Numbered from the stretch's first letter, positions 41,345 through 50,592 are shown. The stretch: 64,000 nt of DNA from AP-15 sp963712825 (GCA_963712825.1 CAVQJP010000024.1:186001-250000); one strand, 5' to 3'. The notes: generated by a model from the letters alone, not told the origin. Program-made: numbers and translations.

Positions 41345-42409
41345 TCAGCCGGCAGGATTGGGCGGACATTTTGCAGGCGACGAAATCGTCCTGCCGCGCG
41401 TCGGCGACGCGCATCGCGCCGCGAGCGCCTTGATCTCGAAGGGTGTCGCCGGCCGGCCGCCGAGCTCGCCCATGAAGAAGTCGAGATATTGCTCGATCCG
41501 TCTCAGAAACCCCCGCAAATCCGCCTCGCTGCGCACATAAGGGGTGTTTCCCGGCGCGAGCGAGGGGCTGTGATAGGTGAAGCTGAACACGCGGTGGCCG
41601 TTTCGAAGCAACGCGCGCGTTAGTCGGCGCTGCTCCTCGAACGAGATGCCCTCGGGAGTCAAGGTGATCCGTTCGACGAGGCCCAGCCGGGCAAGGACCC
41701 CCGGCACGTGCAGCGCCTTCAACCGTTCGTTCATCGTGAGCAGGTGGGCGACCGATCCGGTCGGCGCCAGCAGCCCGGTGTAGCCGATCGACAACGGGAT
41801 TTCGAGCAGTGCCGGATCCGGGCCAAACCAATAGGGCCGGGCGCCGCAATGGGAGAAATCCGGCCCGAGCTCTTTGCTCAGATCGGTGCCGGGAACCACG
41901 CTGACGTCGATTTCATACCCGAGCTCGGCAAGTATTCGTGCGGTAGCGCGGCCGACGCCATAGCGGCCCGCTTTGTATATGCGCGGCTCGACCCCGATGT
42001 TTTCGGCGATGACGGCGGTCAGGTGAGCGAGCTTTTCGCGCTCGAGGTCAGCCGGCAGGTTGCCGGGATAAGAGTTTCTGTCGGTCGTCGCCTCGACAAA
42101 AGGCGGGTTGTCCCAGGGTTGCAAATGAGCGCCAATTTCGCACGCCCCCGACTGGTGCAGGTCGCGGATGAACTCGTAGCCTTCGGGCGTGCTGCTGACC
42201 GGGTAATCGAGGACAAAGGTCGGTCGCACCCCATAGCGTGCGAAGATCGGCTGGGTCTGGGCCTGGCACTTGACCGAGCTCACGCCGCGGGCGCGGCGCG
42301 GAGGTTGACGCGCCCAGTCGAACTCGGCTTCGGTGTCGACGATGACGACGACCATCGGCGGGTTGTCGATGGGCCAGTCGATCATCCTCCATGTTTTCGG
42401 GTCGAGCAT
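41345..42409 (-). CDS. WalW-like polysaccharide deacetylase family protein
   Basis: 354 residues, the only minus-strand gene inside the XrtA cluster. A NodB-like fold is indicated by PPMVVVIVDTEAEFDWA (first Asp/Glu), GVRPTFVLDYPVSSTPEGY, ACEIGAHLQPWDNPPF with metal His and FSFTYHSPSLAPGNTPYV. The VDTEAEFDW block and the NPPF segment match proteins called WalW in surface-polysaccharide clusters. It probably hydrolyses acetyl or acyl groups on sugars. The last ~25 residues (RCASPTRGRTISS onward) look less conserved. It is divergent from the glycosyltransferase at 42664. Confidence 0.85.
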   Translation of the reverse strand: MLDPKTWRMIDWPIDNPPMVVVIVDTEAEFDWARQPPRRARGVSSVKCQAQTQPIFARYGVRPTFVLDYPVSSTPEGYEFIRDLHQSGACEIGAHLQPWDNPPFVEATTDRNSYPGNLPADLEREKLAHLTAVIAENIGVEPRIYKAGRYGVGRATARILAELGYEIDVSVVPGTDLSKELGPDFSHCGARPYWFGPDPALLEIPLSIGYTGLLAPTGSVAHLLTMNERLKALHVPGVLARLGLVERITLTPEGISFEEQRRLTRALLRNGHRVFSFTYHSPSLAPGNTPYVRSEADLRGFLRRIEQYLDFFMGELGGRPATPFEIKALAARCASPTRGRTISSPAKCPPNPAG

Positions 42410-42625
42410 GCCTCAGCAATGGCCATCGGCAGCGCGCGTCACTCCCATCGGAAGCCGTCCTTTACTTGGCCGCCGCGAGCCGCGATTGGATGCCGAAACG
42501 TATTTGAATCCCTGGGTCCGCATTTGTCGAACCGGTTTGTTGTATCCTAACCTAGCATGAGGAGCGGCGTGAGGCGAGCGGTCAGGGTGATACGGTCGTC
42601 TCAAAACTCGCCGACCAATAGCAAA

Positions 42626-42631
42626 AGGAGG
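42626..42631 (+). promoter_or_regulatory. Strong SD that does not match the first ATG
   Basis: AGGAGG at 42626-42631 lies 32 bases before the ATG used for the glycosyltransferase. In that frame the codons after the SD are TAA, then ATT (42637), TTA, GTA (42643), AAC, ACC. No ATG, GTG or TTG occurs at a normal distance. Either an AUU codon starts translation, or a former GTG has become GTA, or the SD serves a lost leader. Confidence 0.4.
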
Positions 42632-42663
42632 AATAAATTTTAGTAAACACCGATACGCTCGGC

Positions 42664-43857
42664 ATGACGGCGGGGCTCGGGCGGTCGGTGCAGCCCCTGG
42701 CGGCATGGGTCTCGGCCAAGCCGGCACGCCGGCCGGGCCACGGCGCGGTCGCAGGCCGCGAACTCGTACTTCATGTTTTTCCAAGCTTTGGAATTGGCGG
42801 CGTGCCGTTGCGCATGGTTCGGGTGATCAACCATCTCGGCGCCCGGTTGCGCCACTCCATTATAGCCCTCGACAACGATTTCGCAGCGGCCGAGGGGCTT
42901 GCGGCGAATCTCGACCTGTCATTGATTTCGATCGACCCGAGGCGGCGGGGACTTTTGCGAGAGCTGGTCGGCAATTCGCGAGCCCTGCACCGTCTGCGCC
43001 CCGATTTTTTGGTCACCTATAATTGGGGCGCCATCGAATGGGCGATGGCCAACCGGCTGCTGCCGGTCGCGCGCCAGCTCCACATCGAGGCCGGGTTTGG
43101 CAAGGAGGAGGCCGACCGGCAAATTCGCCGCCGCGTTCTGTTTCGCCGCTGGGCGTTGGCGCGTGCCAAGGTGGTGGTACCGTCGCGCAAGCTCGAAGCG
43201 CTGGCGCGCTCGGTTTGGAAGCTGCCGGCCGAACGCATCCTGTTCGTCCCGAACGGAGTTGACATCGGCCGGTTTGCCAACCCGGTGCGCGACGCCATTC
43301 CCGGATATGTCCGCGCCAAAGGGGAAGTGGTCGTCGGAACGGTGGCGCCGCTTCGCCCGGAAAAGAATGTCGGCCGGCTGGTGCGGGCCTTTGCCGATCT
43401 CGCCGCGGCGCCGCCGGTGCGGCTGGTGATCGCCGGCGACGGTGTCGAACGCGCGGCTCTCGTGCGGCTGGCGGCCGAGCTCGGGATTGCCGAGCGCGTG
43501 GTCTTTACCGGGCGGGTCGCACCCGAGGCAGTGCTCGGAACCTTCGACATATTCGCGCTCTCTTCCGACACCGAGCAGATGCCAAACGCCCTGCTCGAGG
43601 CAATGGCAGCCGGGCGCGCCGTCGCTGCGGTTGACGTCGGCGATGTGAAAAGCATCCTCAGCCCCGAGAACCGGGAGCTCGTGGTCCCGCGCGACGAGGC
43701 TGGCGCCTTCGCCGCGGCGATCGCCGGGCTGGTCCGCGACCCGGCCAAGCGCGCCGAGCTCGGGTTGCGCAATCGCCAGCGGGTCAGCGCCGCATTTGCA
43801 CAGGGAGAAATGTTTGCGGCCTACGCCCGGATCTTCGGCATCGCCAATGCGTGTTGA
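42664..43857 (+). CDS. Glycosyltransferase family 4 (XrtA-cluster type)
   Basis: 397 residues from the first ATG at 42664; the true start may be a few codons upstream near the strong SD. GT-B fold, GT4 signs: LHVFPSFGIGGVPLRMVRVI, then FVPNGVDIGRFANPV, VGTVAPLRPEKNVGRLVRAF, FTGRVAPEAVLGTFDIFALS and the E-x7-E motif in TEQMPNALLEAMAAGRAV. It resembles the PEP-CTERM-associated sugar transferases. It should add a sugar to the growing repeat unit at the inner face of the membrane. The sugar is unknown. Confidence 0.9.
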   Translation: MTAGLGRSVQPLAAWVSAKPARRPGHGAVAGRELVLHVFPSFGIGGVPLRMVRVINHLGARLRHSIIALDNDFAAAEGLAANLDLSLISIDPRRRGLLRELVGNSRALHRLRPDFLVTYNWGAIEWAMANRLLPVARQLHIEAGFGKEEADRQIRRRVLFRRWALARAKVVVPSRKLEALARSVWKLPAERILFVPNGVDIGRFANPVRDAIPGYVRAKGEVVVGTVAPLRPEKNVGRLVRAFADLAAAPPVRLVIAGDGVERAALVRLAAELGIAERVVFTGRVAPEAVLGTFDIFALSSDTEQMPNALLEAMAAGRAVAAVDVGDVKSILSPENRELVVPRDEAGAFAAAIAGLVRDPAKRAELGLRNRQRVSAAFAQGEMFAAYARIFGIANAC

Positions 43858-44258
43858 CATTGCGCCGGGGCGCCGACGACTGTCGCCCAAGGAAAATTTT
43901 TGCCGTGCCGGTGACGCCCATTGGTGGGATTTTCTGATGGAAATCTGCGTCTGCAAAGGACGTGCTTGTTGTCGTGCCTGGCCGAACGCGATTGCCTGCT
44001 ATTCGCGGAGTGCCTAAAAAGACAGTATCGCAACGATGCGCGCGAGCAACGTGTTCGACCTCCGCTACTGCGGCCCGCCTCGGATCCGCCGCGTACCGAA
44101 GCGGGCAGGGGAGGGTGCGTCGCAAGCGGGATCATCGCTCAGCCGATCCGTCGGCACCGGCTTGGTTGCACTGCCCGGCAGTTCGGTTCCGCGAAGCGGC
44201 AAGCCGCAGTGGTCGGCGGCAGCGCGTCGACGCCGCACCGGGTAGCATATCGCCGGCA
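43858..44258. other. Intergenic stretch without a gene inside the XrtA cluster
   Basis: About 400 bases. The coding frame of the next gene is open through this region but reads as Arg/Ser/Ala-rich noise before the ATG at 44259, so I exclude it. TTGACATTGCG at the left end (43856 onward) contains a perfect -35 hexamer, but no matching -10 is clear. No repeat or terminator was found. Confidence 0.45.
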
Positions 44259-46007
44259 ATGGGCGGCTTTTTTCTCGTTTTGACGAGCCCGACGAAGGAC
44301 CGGTCGGCAGAATTGACCGGGTTGCGCAGGGCCTTTGGCGCGCTCGGCTTTGCCGCGCCGCAGACCGTCGAAACTCCCGACTACGTTTTTGCCGCCTTTC
44401 CGAGCATCGAGAACAGATCGGTCGAGCTGGAACGCTATCCCAACGGGGATTTCGTTTTTGTTTGCGGCACCTGCATGCGCGACCGCAGCATCGGCGTCGC
44501 CGCCGCCGCCGGGCTCTCCGGCTGCATCGCTGGGCGAGACGATGCGCACGACGCGACGATGGGGCATTACGCCGCGGTGCTGCGCCGCAATGGGCGCACC
44601 GAGATCAAGCTCGACCAATTCGGCGGCTATCACCTGTTTTACAATCTGGAGTCCGGCATCGTCTCGTCTTCGTTCTACGCGCTCTGCTCGGTTCTGGAGC
44701 GGTTAAGCCTGTCGCAGCAAAGTGCTTGCGAATACGTGTTCAACGGAGTGGTCTCGGGCAACGAGACCTTGTTCGCTGAGGTGGCGCTGGCGCCGATCGG
44801 CGCGACGATCAGGGTCGGCGCCGCCGGGCTCGAGGTCGTCCGCCCCAAGCTCAAGGTGACGCGCGGCTTTACCTCGGCCAGCCGCGCCGAGTTGCTCGAT
44901 CGGAGCATGGCGCTTCTCGACCGTTATTTCACGGCGGTCGGCCACATTTTTGGGGACCGGGTCGGCTGCGCCCTCTCTGGCGGGTACGATTCGCGCCTGA
45001 TCCTGGCGTGCCTGCGCCGCCATGGCGTCCGGCCGCGGGTCTATGTTTACGGCAGCCCCGCCGAAGAAGACGTATCCCTCGCCAGCAAGATCGCCCGAAA
45101 GGAGGAATTTCCGCTCGCAGTCATCGACAAGGGCGACCGTCCGATGATACCTCCGGAGGAGTTCGCCGCCACGGCGCACCGCAATTTTCTGGCGCATGAC
45201 GGGTATGGCTGGGGCGGCATCTTTCAGAACGACGCCGAGATTGCCGAGTTGGCGCGGCGCGTCCAGGGCAATGCGATTGCTTTGAACGGCGGCGGCGGCG
45301 AGATCTTTCGGAACTTTTTTTATCTGCTCGACCGGGATTACACAATTCGTGAACTTCTGTGGAGTTTCTATAGCCAGTTCGACCCTTCGATTTGCACCGA
45401 CGTTTTCGACAGCGGACGCTATTATGGCGGGCTGGAACGCAAGGTCATGGATCTCTTGGGAAGCGAGGAGCGGCGATTGCCGCGGCCCACAGTCGAATGG
45501 CTTTATCACAGCTTTCGCTGCCGTTCCTGGGACGGCAAGGTCGACAGCATCTGCGGCCGCTACGGGTTTACCGCAATGCCTTATCTCGAGCGCGCAATGA
45601 CCGAACATGCGAGCGCGCTTCGGCTGTCGTGGAAAAACCATGGCGCCTACGAGGCCGAGCTGATCCGGCGCGCCGACCGCCGCCTCGCCGGCTACCCATC
45701 GGTTTACGGCCACGATTTCGGCGGGCCGCCACCCTTCTCGCGGCGGCTGCACGACTATGCGACCTATCTGCGGCCGCCGTGGTTGCGCCGCTACACCTAT
45801 CGGCTGCGGTACCTGCGCCGCCGGGCCGGCGATTGGCCGGGCTATCTCGCGCAACCGTACCGACAGGCGGTGCTGCCCGGCGGCATGATGCAGACGCAGC
45901 GACTGTTTCGCCTCGATCGCATCGCCGACGGCGAGCAACTGGCCCGGGTTCTCTCGCTGGAATACGCGCTGCGTCACTTTGGCAGCCGCATAAAGCTGGA
46001 TTTCTGA
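44259..46007 (+). CDS. Asparagine-synthase-like protein without glutaminase Cys
   Basis: 582 residues from ATG 44259. The C-terminal half is an AsnB-type ATP-pyrophosphatase: CALSGGYDSRLILACLRRHG keeps the SGGxDS loop, followed by RVYVYGSPAEEDVSLASKIA. The N-terminal half has a shape like the Ntn glutaminase domain (YAAVLRRNGRTEIKLDQFGG, YHLFYNLESGIVSSSFYALC) but starts MGGFFLVL, so the catalytic Cys2 is missing. It cannot use glutamine by the normal route and may ligate another nucleophile or depend on the next gene's product. That gene begins 22 bases downstream. Confidence 0.87.
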   Translation: MGGFFLVLTSPTKDRSAELTGLRRAFGALGFAAPQTVETPDYVFAAFPSIENRSVELERYPNGDFVFVCGTCMRDRSIGVAAAAGLSGCIAGRDDAHDATMGHYAAVLRRNGRTEIKLDQFGGYHLFYNLESGIVSSSFYALCSVLERLSLSQQSACEYVFNGVVSGNETLFAEVALAPIGATIRVGAAGLEVVRPKLKVTRGFTSASRAELLDRSMALLDRYFTAVGHIFGDRVGCALSGGYDSRLILACLRRHGVRPRVYVYGSPAEEDVSLASKIARKEEFPLAVIDKGDRPMIPPEEFAATAHRNFLAHDGYGWGGIFQNDAEIAELARRVQGNAIALNGGGGEIFRNFFYLLDRDYTIRELLWSFYSQFDPSICTDVFDSGRYYGGLERKVMDLLGSEERRLPRPTVEWLYHSFRCRSWDGKVDSICGRYGFTAMPYLERAMTEHASALRLSWKNHGAYEAELIRRADRRLAGYPSVYGHDFGGPPPFSRRLHDYATYLRPPWLRRYTYRLRYLRRRAGDWPGYLAQPYRQAVLPGGMMQTQRLFRLDRIADGEQLARVLSLEYALRHFGSRIKLDF

Positions 46008-46029
46008 ATATGGCGAGTGGGACCGAGAG

Positions 46030-47973
46030 ATGTGCGGGATAGCCGGCATTCTCGATTGCCGCGGGCGCAGCGACGTCGATCGCCGGTTGTTGCGGCGAAT
46101 GACCGCGGTGATCGCCCATCGCGGCCCCGACGGGGACGGCGTTTTTCACGCACCCGGGATCGGGCTCGGGCATCGGCGGCTCGCCATTGTCGATCTTGCC
46201 GGCGGAGATCAGCCGTTGTTCAACGAGGACCGCACGGTCTGCGTCGTCTACAATGGCGAGATTTTCAACTTCCAGCCGCTGATTCACGAGCTGACCGCGT
46301 TGGGGCATGTGTTTCGCACTCGCTGCGACACCGAGGTCATCGTCCACGCCTGGGAGGAGTGGGGTGAAAAATGCCTTGACCGCTTTAACGGACAGTTCGC
46401 GTTTGCACTATGGGACGAGCGGCGCGGGCAATTGTTTCTGGCGCGCGACCGCCTTGGTGAAAAACCGCTCTACTACAGTTTTCTGAATGACGGGCGGCTG
46501 CTCTTCGCCTCCGAGCTCAAATCAATTTTGTGCGACCCGGCTGTTGACCGGCGGCTCGATCCGCAAGCGATCGAGGAATATTTTGCGTTTGGCTATGTCC
46601 CGGACCCGCGTTCGATCTATTTGGGCGTCAGCAAATTGCCGCCCGGACATTGCCTGCTCGTTCGCCGCGGCGCGGCGCGCCCGGAACCCCGCGCCTATTG
46701 GCATTTGCGCTTTGCCGACGGGAACGCAGCGGACCGGGAGGAGGTCGCCGAAGAGCTGATTGCGCGACTGCGCGAGTCGGTTCGGATGCGCATGATCGCC
46801 GACGTGCCGCTCGGCGCCTTTCTGTCGGGCGGCGTCAACTCGAGCGGCGTCGTCGCGATGATGGCGGGATTAAAAGCCGATCCGGTCAAGACCTTCTCGA
46901 TCTCGTTCGGAAGCGCAGGGTTTGACGAGTCCGCTCACGCCGCCGAGATCGCCGCGCGCTACCGGACCGAACACCACCGCCGCGCCGTCGACCCGAATTC
47001 ATTCGATCTCGTCGACCGCCTCGCGACGATCTATGACGAGCCGTTTGGCGACAGCTCGGCAATGCCGACCTTTCGCGTCAGCGCCATGGCGCGCGAAAAC
47101 GTCACCGTTGCCCTGTCGGGCGATGGCGGCGACGAAGTGTTCGCCGGCTATCGGCGCTACCGATGGCATGCGGTTGAGGAGCGCGTGCGCCGGGTAATGC
47201 CGGCGGCCCTGCGCGGCCCGGTGTTCGGCCTGGCGGGCGCGCTCTACCCGAAGCTCGACTGGGCACCACGCCCGCTGCGTGCCAAAGCGACCCTGCGCGA
47301 GCTCGCGCGCGACACCGCCGCCGCCTACTTTTCCTCGGTGTCGATTTGCGGCGACGACCTGCGCCGGCGGCTCTACAGCCCCGGTCTCGCCCGCGAATTG
47401 CAGGGCTACAACGCGCAGGACGTGCTGCGCGCCCATATGAGCCGGTCGGGCAGCGACGACCCGCTGTCGCAAGTCCAATACGCGGATTTCCAGACCTATC
47501 TGCCGGGCGACATCCTGACCAAGGTCGACCGGGCGAGCATGGCAAACTCGCTCGAGGTGCGGGTGCCGTTGCTCGATCACACGCTTGTCGAATGGGCGGC
47601 CCGCCTGCCGTCGTCGTTGAAGCTGCGCGGGCGCGAGGGGAAATACGTCTTCAAAGCCGCTCTCGAGCCGTATGTCGCCCGCAACATCCTGTACCGCCCG
47701 AAGCAGGGTTTTGCCGTGCCGCTTGCCGAATGGTTTCGCGGCGCCTTGCGAACCAGGGTGCGCGAGACTTTACGCGGTCCGGTGCTGCGCGAATGCGGCC
47801 TGTTCGAGATGCCCGCCGTCGAACGTCTGCTCGACCAGCACCAGTCCGGCGCGCGCGATCACAGCGCAGCCTTGTGGTCGCTGTCGATGTTCGAGGGCTT
47901 TTTGCGACAGGTTCACGCCCGGGCCCCGGCGACCGAGATCGAGCGCGACGCGGTCTTGGAGGTCGGCGCCTGA
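46030..47973 (+). CDS. XrtA/PEP-CTERM system amidotransferase (asparagine synthase family)
   Basis: 647 residues. MCGIAGILDCRGR gives the Cys2 glutaminase nucleophile after Met removal, with AHRGPDGDG, GHRRLAIVDL, YNGEIFNF and the C-terminal synthetase half. The family normally has SGGVDSS as the ATP-pyrophosphatase loop; here it is SGGVNSS (266-272), with Asn270 from AAC at 46837. The later YLPGDILTKVDRASMANSLE and YRPKQGFAVPLAEWF match the PEP-CTERM-linked branch (TIGR03108-like). It probably transfers amide nitrogen to a sugar in the exopolysaccharide. Confidence 0.92.
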   Translation: MCGIAGILDCRGRSDVDRRLLRRMTAVIAHRGPDGDGVFHAPGIGLGHRRLAIVDLAGGDQPLFNEDRTVCVVYNGEIFNFQPLIHELTALGHVFRTRCDTEVIVHAWEEWGEKCLDRFNGQFAFALWDERRGQLFLARDRLGEKPLYYSFLNDGRLLFASELKSILCDPAVDRRLDPQAIEEYFAFGYVPDPRSIYLGVSKLPPGHCLLVRRGAARPEPRAYWHLRFADGNAADREEVAEELIARLRESVRMRMIADVPLGAFLSGGVNSSGVVAMMAGLKADPVKTFSISFGSAGFDESAHAAEIAARYRTEHHRRAVDPNSFDLVDRLATIYDEPFGDSSAMPTFRVSAMARENVTVALSGDGGDEVFAGYRRYRWHAVEERVRRVMPAALRGPVFGLAGALYPKLDWAPRPLRAKATLRELARDTAAAYFSSVSICGDDLRRRLYSPGLARELQGYNAQDVLRAHMSRSGSDDPLSQVQYADFQTYLPGDILTKVDRASMANSLEVRVPLLDHTLVEWAARLPSSLKLRGREGKYVFKAALEPYVARNILYRPKQGFAVPLAEWFRGALRTRVRETLRGPVLRECGLFEMPAVERLLDQHQSGARDHSAALWSLSMFEGFLRQVHARAPATEIERDAVLEVGA

Positions 47974-48109
47974 AGCTAAGCAGAGTCATGCCCCGGACTG
48001 GTGCTCGGCGCGCCGGTGGCGGCGTCTGTCCGCTTGACGCATTCAGCTCTGCCGCCCGGTTCGACAATTGCCCCGATCCGACAGGAAGCCCGATCTGAAA
48101 GGAAGATTT

Positions 48110-49573
48110 GTGGAGCGAGAGCTCGCCGCAGGGATGCCGGACACCGGCGCGCCGGTCGCGGCCCGGCCCGCGCCGAACGGCGGCGAGGACCCGGGCTGTG
48201 CCGCGACCTCCCGGCTCCCGTCGATGAAGATTCTCCTCGTGTCGCACCCGTTCCCGCCGGTCAATGTCATCGGCGCGGTTCGCGTCGGCAAATTTGCAAA
48301 GTATCTGCACGAGGCGGGGCACACCGTCCGCGTCATTTCCGCAACCCCGGCCAACAAATCGTTGGCGCTGGAAATCCCGTCCGAATGCGTCGTCTACGCC
48401 CCCGAATGGGCGATGGATCAGATTTTCGACGGCGCTGTGCGATGGCTGCGCCGGGTGCGCAACCGTTTCGTCGGCGCCGATATCCAGCTATCCGCGGCGC
48501 CCATCACGGAAGTGCCGCACCGCACCGGGTGGTCGGCGGAGCTGGCCCGGCATTATTACGCTCTGCTGCGGATCCCCGACGCGCGCGCCGGGTGGATCGC
48601 TGCTGCGACCGCGGCCGGGTACGAGCTGGTGCGCGACTGGCGGCCCGACATCGTAGTCGGCAGCGCCCCGCCGAATTCGGGGCTGGTCGCCGCGGTGCGG
48701 ATCGCCCGCGTGTGCGGTGCGCCCTGGGTCGCGGAGCTGCGCGATCTTTGGGCCGACAATCCCTACTACGAAGACCCGGGCTGGCGCCTACGGGTGGACC
48801 GCTTTCTCGAGCGGCGGGTGTTGAGCACGGCGGCCGGGCTGGTCGGGGTCACGCCGCGATGGTCCCAGACCCTGGGCCGACGCTATCGGCAGCCCGTCGC
48901 GTGCATTTTGAACGGCTATGTCGAAACCGATTTCCCGCTCGACCGCGCCGGGCCGCCCGCCGGCAACGTCGTCAACATCCTTTATACCGGCAACATCTAT
49001 GCCGGATATCGAGACCCGAGCCCGCTGTTTCGGGCCGTCGGGCTGCTTGGCGCCGAGCGCGAGCGGGTGGCGATCAGTTTTTACGGGCCGGCGCCGCAGG
49101 AGGTGATCCCGCTCGCTGCGGCGCATGGGGTGCAAGACCGGGTCCAGGTGCGCGCGGCCGTGGCCCACAAAGAGTCGCTGGCGCTGCAGACCTCGGCCGA
49201 CGCGCTGCTGCTGCTGCAGTGGAACCATCCAAAGGACGCCGGCAACATCCCCGCCAAGTTCTACGAATATCTCGGCGCGCGGCGGCCGATCCTGTTGCTC
49301 GGCTACGAGGAGGGCGATCTCGCGGCGATTATCCGCGAGCGCAGGGCTGGGGTCGTCGCCAATGACCCGGCCGCGATCGCCGACCAGCTGCGGTTATGGG
49401 TGGCGCAGAAACCCGCGGGCATCCCATCTCCCGATCCGCAGGCTTGGATCGGCATGACGCGGGACGAGCAAAACCAAAAATACGAACGGTTTCTGCAACA
49501 GCTGCTGCTGACCGATGCGGCGGCGTATCCGTCGGTCAGCGGGACATCAGCACCGGCAGGCTTGCCTCCATGA
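48110..49573 (+). CDS. Glycosyltransferase (GT4-like) of the XrtA cluster
   Basis: 487 residues from GTG 48110 with AAAGGAAG just upstream; ATG 48134 and ATG 48224 (MKILLVSHPFPPVN) are alternatives. GT-B fold: KILLVSHPFPPVNVIGAVRV at the N-domain, RDLWADNPYYED in the middle, ILYTGNIYAGYRDPSPLFRA and ADALLLLQWNHPKDAGNIPA with FYEYLGARRPILLLGYEEGD in the nucleotide-sugar domain. The first ~38 residues are low-complexity and may not be translated. Its 3' end overlaps the convergent universal stress protein gene by 38 bases. Last gene of the polysaccharide cluster. Confidence 0.88.
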   Translation: MERELAAGMPDTGAPVAARPAPNGGEDPGCAATSRLPSMKILLVSHPFPPVNVIGAVRVGKFAKYLHEAGHTVRVISATPANKSLALEIPSECVVYAPEWAMDQIFDGAVRWLRRVRNRFVGADIQLSAAPITEVPHRTGWSAELARHYYALLRIPDARAGWIAAATAAGYELVRDWRPDIVVGSAPPNSGLVAAVRIARVCGAPWVAELRDLWADNPYYEDPGWRLRVDRFLERRVLSTAAGLVGVTPRWSQTLGRRYRQPVACILNGYVETDFPLDRAGPPAGNVVNILYTGNIYAGYRDPSPLFRAVGLLGAERERVAISFYGPAPQEVIPLAAAHGVQDRVQVRAAVAHKESLALQTSADALLLLQWNHPKDAGNIPAKFYEYLGARRPILLLGYEEGDLAAIIRERRAGVVANDPAAIADQLRLWVAQKPAGIPSPDPQAWIGMTRDEQNQKYERFLQQLLLTDAAAYPSVSGTSAPAGLPP

Positions 49574-50390
49574 TGATGTGACGGGTGGCACCGCCAAAGA
49601 TCATCTGGCGGATCCGGCTTTGCGTATAGGCGCCCTTGAACAGCATGTCGGCGCCGGCGGCGAGCGCTTCCTTCAGAAACAATTCGCCTTGCGGCTTCTG
49701 CCGGCCATAGGCGGTGCGCAGGCTGACATCGATCCCGTGCCGCTCGAGGGTGCGCGCCAATTCCTCGCCCTCGGGTCCCGGTTCCGGCATGTGCTGAGCG
49801 CCGACCGCGACGATCGCGACATGCCGCGCCCGTTTCAGAAACGGCATGCCGAGGGCGACGGTCAGCGCCGTCTCGGTGCTGCCGTTCCAGGCTATCGCAA
49901 TGACTTCACCCATGGTCGCGGGGCAGTTCTGCGGCACCATCAATACCGGGCGCCCGCTCTCGAACAATGCGTCTTCGAGCGTCGCCTCGGCAATCGAAGC
50001 GAGCTTTTCCGGCTGCTCGACCAGGATCAGGTCGAACACCCGGCCGATCAGCCCGACGACGGCGTTTTGGCGGCCGTCTTCTTCGCGCCACGATGCGCTC
50101 GGCCCGTTATGCCCGGGCGATATCGCACCGACCGGCACGCCATGCGCATTCATGAAGTCGCGGAACAGACGCCGCGCCTGGTCCCGGCGGTCGTGACCCT
50201 CGCGTTCAAGCGTGCGGTCGACCTCGGACGAAATCGAAAACCCCATCTCGCCGCCGAACACCACGGCATATTCCGTCGTCAGGCTGTGCAGCCCGACGAT
50301 GTGGCTGTCGAAGCGCTGCGCCACCTTCATCGAGGCGTCGAGAACCGGCGTGGCACTGCCGTCGCCGACCACCGCCAATAAATTCTTCAT
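49536..50390 (-). CDS. Universal stress protein (two UspA-type domains)
   Basis: 284 residues, twice the size of a single UspA, so two tandem domains. The first half opens KNLLAVVGDGSATPVLDASM, and the second begins near GEVIAIAWNGSTETALTVAL. The end FKGAYTQSRIRQMIFGGATR followed by HIIMEASLPVLMSR is the usual Usp C-terminus, in place of the ATP-binding GxxGxxxGS(V/T) pattern. It is a cytoplasmic stress factor. It is convergent with and overlaps the glycosyltransferase gene, and lies antisense to the SH3 gene's upstream region. Confidence 0.88.
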   Translation of the reverse strand: MKNLLAVVGDGSATPVLDASMKVAQRFDSHIVGLHSLTTEYAVVFGGEMGFSISSEVDRTLEREGHDRRDQARRLFRDFMNAHGVPVGAISPGHNGPSASWREEDGRQNAVVGLIGRVFDLILVEQPEKLASIAEATLEDALFESGRPVLMVPQNCPATMGEVIAIAWNGSTETALTVALGMPFLKRARHVAIVAVGAQHMPEPGPEGEELARTLERHGIDVSLRTAYGRQKPQGELFLKEALAAGADMLFKGAYTQSRIRQMIFGGATRHIIMEASLPVLMSR

Positions 50391-50592
50391 CTCTCGGTTC
50401 CCTGTTGCGGCTCGCTCTCTCGTTTGAAAGGAGCTTCGCTACCTGTTTCCTACACGATTGCGCGCCCGTTTACGATATTTGGCGATCTCGGTTGAGCCGG
50501 CACCGGAAACGCTTCATCATCGCGACACCGGAAGCTCGCAAACCGGCGCTGCCGAGCGGGCGATTTTTGCACGGGACACTCGGCAGGTGGGG

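Noticed and set aside
41304..41849. Overlapping minus-strand frame near the WalW-like C-terminus as evidence of a frameshift
   Set aside because: The alternative ending looks plausible for a short stretch, but the main frame is intact through the conserved domain and I see no clear junction.
43962..44258. N-terminal extension of the asparagine-synthase-like protein
   Set aside because: The translation before ATG 44259 is Arg/Ser/Ala-rich noise without family similarity.
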